From contig CANIMM010000093.1 of assembly GCA_947468255.1 (NCBI GenBank), positions 1-10,076 of the forward strand: a stretch of 10,076 bases of DNA. Direction: 5' to 3'. The stretch comes from Chitinophagaceae bacterium (lineage in GTDB: Bacteria; Bacteroidota; Bacteroidia; Chitinophagales; Chitinophagaceae). Below, in pieces: positions 6,092-10,076 of the stretch. The notes beneath the pieces were generated by a model, which made no database searches, was not told where the DNA came from, and saw nothing but the letters and a program-made list of their open reading frames with translations. The translations under genes and the position numbers were made by a program. Every line of letters begins with the position of its first letter. Within the stretch, counting starts at the first letter, position 1.

Positions 6092-7498
6092 ATGGACGCA
6101 AACTTCAATCCTGACAAGCAACATACATTGGCCGCCATAGTAAGTATCTCTGGTACTGGGCTCCATACTGGTATCAATGTAGATATGACCCTCAAGCCGG
6201 CAAATCCTGGTTTTGGATTCCAGTTTCAACGGGTGGATTTACCCGGAATGCCGATCATTAAAGCCGATTGCGATCTGGTGACCGATACATCCCGTGGCAC
6301 TACATTGGAATTGGGAGATGCCAAGGTAAGCACGGTAGAGCATATCCTAGCAGCACTTGTAGGGCTTGGCGTCGACAATTGCCTCATTGAGGTAAATGGC
6401 CCGGAAATACCGATTATTGATGGAAGCAGTGAGCCCTTTGTTAAAATAATTGAATCAAAAGGGGTAATAGAACAAGATGCAGCCAAAGCTTGGTATAGCA
6501 TCGACACAAACATTACCTACTACGATGAAAGTAAGAGGGTTGAAATCACTGCGTTACCCTCTCTTGAGTACAAAATAACCACCCTGATCGACTTTAATTC
6601 TCCGGTACTAGGCACCCAACATGCTACACTAAAAAGCATGAAGGATTTTAAATCAGAAATAGCTCCTTGCCGAACTTTTTGTTTTTTACACGAACTGGAA
6701 GCCCTACTCGAAAATAACCTAATCAAGGGAGGTGATATTAATAACGCAATCGTAGTAGTTGACAAGCCCATCACCACCCAAGAAATGGGCCGATTGGCAA
6801 AAGCCTTCGGAAAAGAACAAATGGAAGTAAAAAGTGAAGGCTATCTCAATAACCTTGAACTACGCTTTCCCAATGAACCTGCCAGGCATAAACTACTGGA
6901 TATTATTGGAGACCTTGCGCTTTCGGGATATGCAGTAAAAGGGCATATCATCGCTAACAGACCAGGACATAGCAGCAATGTTGCTTTCGCAAAAAAATTA
7001 AAACAGTACATCAAAAAGAATAAACATACCAAGGATATTCCCATTTATGACCCTAACCAGCCAGCGGTATACAATTTACAACAAATCGAAGCTACCCTTC
7101 CACACCGATACCCTTTTTTGTTGGTTGATAAAATAATAGAACTTTCAGACAAGCAAATCGTAGGTATCAAAAATGTAACCTTCAATGAATTCTTTTTTCA
7201 GGGTCATTTTCCTGGAAACCCTGTTATGCCGGGCGTTTTACAGGTAGAGGCCCTAGCCCAAACTGGTGGAATTCTTTGCATCAATGCCATGCCCGAAGGA
7301 AAGTATGATACTTATTTTATAAAAATAGACAATTGTAAATTTAAACAAAAAGTAGTGCCTGGTGACACCATGATTTTAAAAATGGAACTCATAGAACCTA
7401 TTCGCCGTGGTATCTGTGTAATGAGAGGTAGCGTGTATGTAGGCAATAAGCTATGCACTGAGGGTGACTTGACGGCACAGTTGGTAAAGCGGCCCTAA
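6092..7498 (+). CDS. lpxC/fabZ: LpxC-FabZ fusion: lipid A deacetylase / 3-hydroxyacyl-ACP dehydratase
   Basis: 468 residues from the ATG at 6092. The LpxC part (about 1-305) is a zinc amidase that removes acetate from UDP-3-O-acyl-N-acetylglucosamine, the committed step of lipid A synthesis. Catalytic E83 and zinc ligand H84 lie in STVEHILAAL; H266 and D270 form the HxxxD pair in ARHKLLDIIGDLALSG; H293 is in PGHSSN. After a Lys-rich linker (301-315), the FabZ part (about 320-468) dehydrates 3-hydroxyacyl-ACP in fatty acid elongation. It shows LPHRYPFLLVD (336-346), catalytic H372 (QGHFPGNPVMPG) and E386 (VEALAQ). This fusion is characteristic of Bacteroidota. An in-frame TTG at 6080 would add MKIR; I chose the ATG because of the promoter motif at 6064 and because LpxC proteins of this group start near NPDKQHTL. 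lpxA follows after 108 bp. Both active sites look intact. Confidence 0.96.
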   Translation: MDANFNPDKQHTLAAIVSISGTGLHTGINVDMTLKPANPGFGFQFQRVDLPGMPIIKADCDLVTDTSRGTTLELGDAKVSTVEHILAALVGLGVDNCLIEVNGPEIPIIDGSSEPFVKIIESKGVIEQDAAKAWYSIDTNITYYDESKRVEITALPSLEYKITTLIDFNSPVLGTQHATLKSMKDFKSEIAPCRTFCFLHELEALLENNLIKGGDINNAIVVVDKPITTQEMGRLAKAFGKEQMEVKSEGYLNNLELRFPNEPARHKLLDIIGDLALSGYAVKGHIIANRPGHSSNVAFAKKLKQYIKKNKHTKDIPIYDPNQPAVYNLQQIEATLPHRYPFLLVDKIIELSDKQIVGIKNVTFNEFFFQGHFPGNPVMPGVLQVEALAQTGGILCINAMPEGKYDTYFIKIDNCKFKQKVVPGDTMILKMELIEPIRRGICVMRGSVYVGNKLCTEGDLTAQLVKRP

Positions 7499-7606
7499 CA
7501 GCTATTTGCCCAATGATAGCATTTTAAAAATAGTGCTGTCTAAATAATCGTCCTCTATTAGATTAAGATTGAACCATTTGTATACTGTCAAAATTTCAAA
7601 CTAACT

Positions 7607-8404
7607 ATGATTCATCCTCATACATACATTCACCCCAATGCCAAGCTGGCTACCAATGTAAAAATTGATCCGTTTAGCGTTATTCATCCAAATGTGGAAA
7701 TTGGTGATGGCACTTGGATTGGCAGCAATGTGACCATCATGGAAGGGGCAAGAATTGGAAAAAACTGCCGGATTTTTCCAGGAGCGGTAATTGCTGCTAT
7801 TCCGCAAGACCTCAAATTCGACAATGAAGCAACGACCGTAGAAATCGGAGATAATACCACCATCCGCGAGTTTGTAACCATTAATCGTGGCAGCAAAGAC
7901 CGCTGGACCACCAAGGTGGGAAACAATTGCCTTATCATGGCTTACAGCCATATTGCACATGATTGCAAAGTGGGAAACAATTGTATTATGAGCAACAATA
8001 CCCAGATGGCAGGCCATGTAACGGTGGGAGATTATGCGATATTGGGTGGCATGTGCGCCATTCATCAATTTGTACAAATTGGGCAACATGCTTTTGTAAG
8101 TGGAGGAAGTCTGGTTAGCAAAGATGTTCCGCCTTATATCAAAGCTGGCAGAACGCCGCTGAGTTATGCAGGGGTTAATTCAGTTGGATTAAAACGCAGG
8201 GGATTTTCATTGGACAGTATCAACCAGATACTGGATATCTACCGCATCATTTACAACAAATCAATGAATACTTCCCAAGCGCTGAATTTTATTGAAGAAG
8301 AATTGCCTGCTACAGACGAAAGGGATGAAATCGTTACATTTATCCGTGATAGCGGAAGGGGGATCATTAAAAGATTTACGAAGGGAAGTATGGATGATGA
8401 ATAA
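7607..8404 (+). CDS. lpxA: LpxA, UDP-N-acetylglucosamine acyltransferase
   Basis: 265 residues, the usual length. LpxA transfers a 3-hydroxyacyl chain from ACP to the 3-OH of UDP-GlcNAc, the first step of lipid A synthesis, in the cytoplasm. The N-terminal two-thirds is a left-handed beta-helix of hexapeptide repeats (for example VEIGDG, VTIMEG, ARIGKN, TKVGNN, CKVGNN). Catalytic H118 lies in SHIAHDC, equivalent to E. coli His125. The family landmarks GGMCAIHQFVQIG and DVPPYIKAGRTP are present, and the C-terminal helical part starts near LKRRGFS. In an ungapped alignment, G166 in VSGGS falls at E. coli Gly173, the acyl-chain ruler, which fits acceptance of a long chain. The product feeds LpxC, encoded just upstream. 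The ATG at 7607 is the only sensible start; no Shine-Dalgarno site is seen. Confidence 0.96.
   Translation: MIHPHTYIHPNAKLATNVKIDPFSVIHPNVEIGDGTWIGSNVTIMEGARIGKNCRIFPGAVIAAIPQDLKFDNEATTVEIGDNTTIREFVTINRGSKDRWTTKVGNNCLIMAYSHIAHDCKVGNNCIMSNNTQMAGHVTVGDYAILGGMCAIHQFVQIGQHAFVSGGSLVSKDVPPYIKAGRTPLSYAGVNSVGLKRRGFSLDSINQILDIYRIIYNKSMNTSQALNFIEEELPATDERDEIVTFIRDSGRGIIKRFTKGSMDDE
7916..7983 (+). repeat. 14-bp direct repeat inside lpxA
   Basis: GTGGGAAACAATTG occurs at 7916-7929 and again at 7970-7983, offset by 54 bases. That is 18 codons, or one full turn of the beta-helix (three hexapeptides), and each copy encodes V-G-N-N-C. It reflects the repeat structure of the protein and is not a mobile or regulatory repeat. 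Confidence 0.8.
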
Positions 8405-8531
8405 TTGACTGCCTTTTAACCTAGAGAAAACAATAAGCAACACTCTTTTATATTGCATGGTATCGTAATTTATAAATCTTAATTCTGCTTATTCCAAAAT
8501 CAATTTAGAGCTGAATGGAACAGGACCTCAA

Positions 8532-9143
8532 ATGCAAATCACACTAACGAATACCGGTAAACGCTATAACAGAGAATGGATATTCCGTCACTTTGACTAT
8601 GCATTTTTAGCAGGGAAAAAATATGCCATTACCGGATCCAACGGCTCAGGCAAATCAACCTTGCTGCAGGTAATAGCCGGCGCAATTACACACAATGAAG
8701 GGGAAATTAAAATGACATTGAATGGCAGTCTGCTACTGGAAGAAAATTGTTATCAATACCTTTCCATCGCTGCCCCTTACTTGGAGCTAATTGAAGAAAT
8801 GACTGCCATCGAATTCCTATCCTTCCATGCCGATTTCAAACCCCTTACTTGCCCAATAGAAACGATACTCTCCCTAATCAATCTTGAAAAGGCTGCTTAT
8901 AAACAAATCAGGTATTACAGCAGCGGAATGAAACAGCGGCTAAAACTAGCACAGGCATTCTTTTGCTCAGCACCCGTTTTATTACTTGATGAACCCACCA
9001 CTAATTTAGATGCCGAAGGAGTTGCATTATTCCAACAACTGATTGCTGAGCATACCCACCAAAAGTTGGTAATCATCAGCAGCAATGATCCACAGGAATA
9101 TAACTTTTGTGATGAAGTAGTGGCGATTGGGAAATATAAATAA
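8532..9143 (+). CDS. Solitary ABC transporter ATP-binding protein
   Basis: 203 residues, a single short ABC ATPase domain. The Walker A motif is GSNGSGKST (35-43), the signature is YYSSGMKQRLKLAQA (128-142, SSGMKQR in place of LSGGQ), the Walker B is VLLLDEP with catalytic E154, and the D-loop is NLD (158-160). Two canonical residues differ. The Q-loop Gln is not seen; the region reads SIAAPYLEL (78-86). The switch His is replaced in VIISSNDPQE (180-189), where N185 takes its place. I recall the AAPYLELIEE stretch from similar Bacteroidota proteins, so these changes may be normal for the group. No membrane partner is encoded nearby. It follows lpxA after 127 bp on the same strand, with AGGA (8522-8525) six bases before the ATG. 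Substrate and direction of transport cannot be judged; a role in envelope or lipid export is suggested only by position. Confidence 0.85.
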   Translation: MQITLTNTGKRYNREWIFRHFDYAFLAGKKYAITGSNGSGKSTLLQVIAGAITHNEGEIKMTLNGSLLLEENCYQYLSIAAPYLELIEEMTAIEFLSFHADFKPLTCPIETILSLINLEKAAYKQIRYYSSGMKQRLKLAQAFFCSAPVLLLDEPTTNLDAEGVALFQQLIAEHTHQKLVIISSNDPQEYNFCDEVVAIGKYK

Positions 9144-9196
9144 ACTATCCATGCTTCTAAAAAATCTCGCGCTGATTTTCGCAAATGGAATCCCCT

Positions 9197-10076
9197 TTAA
9201 CGCCTACTTGCAATCAACAAATCCAGATCGGTATATTTAAGATCAAAACGCTGACTCAGGTGAAAATTGGTAAGGCTTCCTTTAAATAAATAGATACCGC
9301 TGCGAATATTTGCTTTGTACCATACGGCATGGTCAATTCCCCCATCATCTGCTGTTTCGAGCAACAAGGGCATCAATACATTACTGATAGCCTGCGATGC
9401 AGTTCGGGCAAATCCGCTGGGAATATTGGGCACGCAATAATGAATTACATCAAATTTCAGAAAAACCGGCTTTTCGTGGGTGGTAACTTCACTGGTTTCA
9501 AAACAACCACCCCTATCAATACTAACATCTACGATAATGCTTCCTGGTCGCATATTGCTCACCATTTCTTCCGTAGCGATAATGGGTGTACGCCCAGCAG
9601 AACTGCTTAACGCACCTACTGCTACATCACAGGTTTTCAACTGCTTTGCCAATATTTTCGGCTCAATCACAGAAGTCCACAAACGGTCGCCGATATTATT
9701 TTGCAGCCGCTTCAGTCGGTAAATACTATTGTCAAAAATCTTTACACTGGCTCCCATCGCTAATGCAGTGCGGGCAGCATATTCGCCCACAATCCCTGCA
9801 CCAATGATAATGACCTTAGTAGGAGGAATTCCGCTGATACCGCCCACCAACACGCCCTTCCCATTATTTGCCTTACTTAAATATTGCCCCGCAATCAACA
9901 TCACCGCACTACCCGCAATCTCACTCATGCTTCTTACAATTGGATTATGCCCGGTATCATCTTTTAGATTTTCAAAACTTAAGGCAGTAATTTTCTTCTC
10001 CATCATCTTCTGCAAGATTTCTCTTTTCATCACAGATAAATGTATCGGAGAAATGATATACTGATTTAGCTTTAGC
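9197..10076 (-). CDS. ald: Alanine dehydrogenase, 5' end outside the window
   Basis: The frame stays open from the stop at 9197 to the window edge, so the gene is partial: about 293 C-terminal residues of an expected roughly 370-400. A GTG-ATG pair at 10033-10028 is internal, because the codons before it (reading LNQYIISPIHLS) still match the family. Visible landmarks are PIVRSMSEIAG, GGISGIPPTKV, and the Rossmann dinucleotide motif GAGIVG at 9785-9802, followed by a downstream Asp (IFDN), typical of NAD use. Next come EEMVSNMRPGSIIVDVSIDRG-type residues with GGCFETS and HYCVPNIPS. These agree with alanine dehydrogenase, which interconverts L-alanine and pyruvate plus ammonia with NAD. The related transhydrogenase alpha subunit is less likely given GGCFETS. 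It converges with the ABC gene, 53 bp apart, with no clear terminator between. Confidence 0.88.
   Translation of the reverse strand, partial: LKLNQYIISPIHLSVMKREILQKMMEKKITALSFENLKDDTGHNPIVRSMSEIAGSAVMLIAGQYLSKANNGKGVLVGGISGIPPTKVIIIGAGIVGEYAARTALAMGASVKIFDNSIYRLKRLQNNIGDRLWTSVIEPKILAKQLKTCDVAVGALSSSAGRTPIIATEEMVSNMRPGSIIVDVSIDRGGCFETSEVTTHEKPVFLKFDVIHYCVPNIPSGFARTASQAISNVLMPLLLETADDGGIDHAVWYKANIRSGIYLFKGSLTNFHLSQRFDLKYTDLDLLIASRR

Noticed and set aside
7601..8089. 162-codon open frame on the minus strand opposite lpxA
   Set aside because: It is wholly antisense to the well-supported lpxA gene, and its His/Asn-rich composition mirrors the hexapeptide repeats; no domain is recognisable.
9338..10064. 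Several overlapping plus-strand frames opposite the alanine dehydrogenase
   Set aside because: They are antisense to conserved coding sequence and contain no recognisable motif.
1..10076. CRISPR arrays, transposases, tRNA or rRNA genes, phage genes
   Set aside because: No regularly spaced repeats, insertion-sequence ends, transposase motifs or tRNA-like TPsiC box and cloverleaf arrangement were found in any gap.

Overview
The window looks like ordinary chromosomal DNA of a Bacteroidota bacterium, most likely from the Chitinophagaceae/Sphingobacteriales side. Three things point there. First, LpxC is fused to FabZ in one protein, a hallmark of the phylum. Second, there is a PorX-type response regulator with a PglZ output domain, known from the type IX secretion system. 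Third, translation starts lack clear Shine-Dalgarno sites, and two start regions carry the TAnnTTTG -7 promoter motif of this phylum. Base composition is moderately AT-rich and looks even by eye. I see no insertion sequence, phage gene, CRISPR array, rRNA or tRNA.

Layout. Positions 32-391 (+) encode a small helical protein of unknown function. A minus-strand block follows: a membrane-anchored triple helix-hairpin-helix (ComEA-like) protein (480-1433), a PhnP-like metallo-beta-lactamase-fold phosphodiesterase (1503-2282), an 89-residue protein of unknown function (2411-2680) and the PorX-like regulator (2909-4459). A 314-bp divergent spacer (4460-4773) contains a promoter motif and two inverted repeats. 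It separates this block from a plus-strand block: an HD-domain (SAMHD1/dGTPase-type) phosphohydrolase (4774-5955), lpxC-fabZ (about 6092-7498), lpxA (7607-8404) and a lone ABC ATPase (8532-9143). On the minus strand, converging on the ABC gene, is an alanine dehydrogenase whose 5' end lies outside the window (9197-10076).

How the genes fit together. LpxA and LpxC catalyse the first two steps of lipid A synthesis. FabZ dehydrates the same 3-hydroxyacyl-ACP pool that LpxA uses, so the fusion places both branches of that pool in one operon. lpxD, which commonly sits between the HD gene and lpxC-fabZ in Bacteroidota, is missing here. PorX links the region to control of protein secretion through the outer membrane. 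Three unrelated metal-dependent phosphohydrolases (MBL, PglZ and HD folds) lie within about 4.5 kb, but a shared pathway is only a speculation.

No clearly new system is visible. The best leads are the divergent spacer upstream of porX, the absent lpxD, the ABC ATPase lacking two canonical loop residues, and the two conserved-looking proteins of unknown function.
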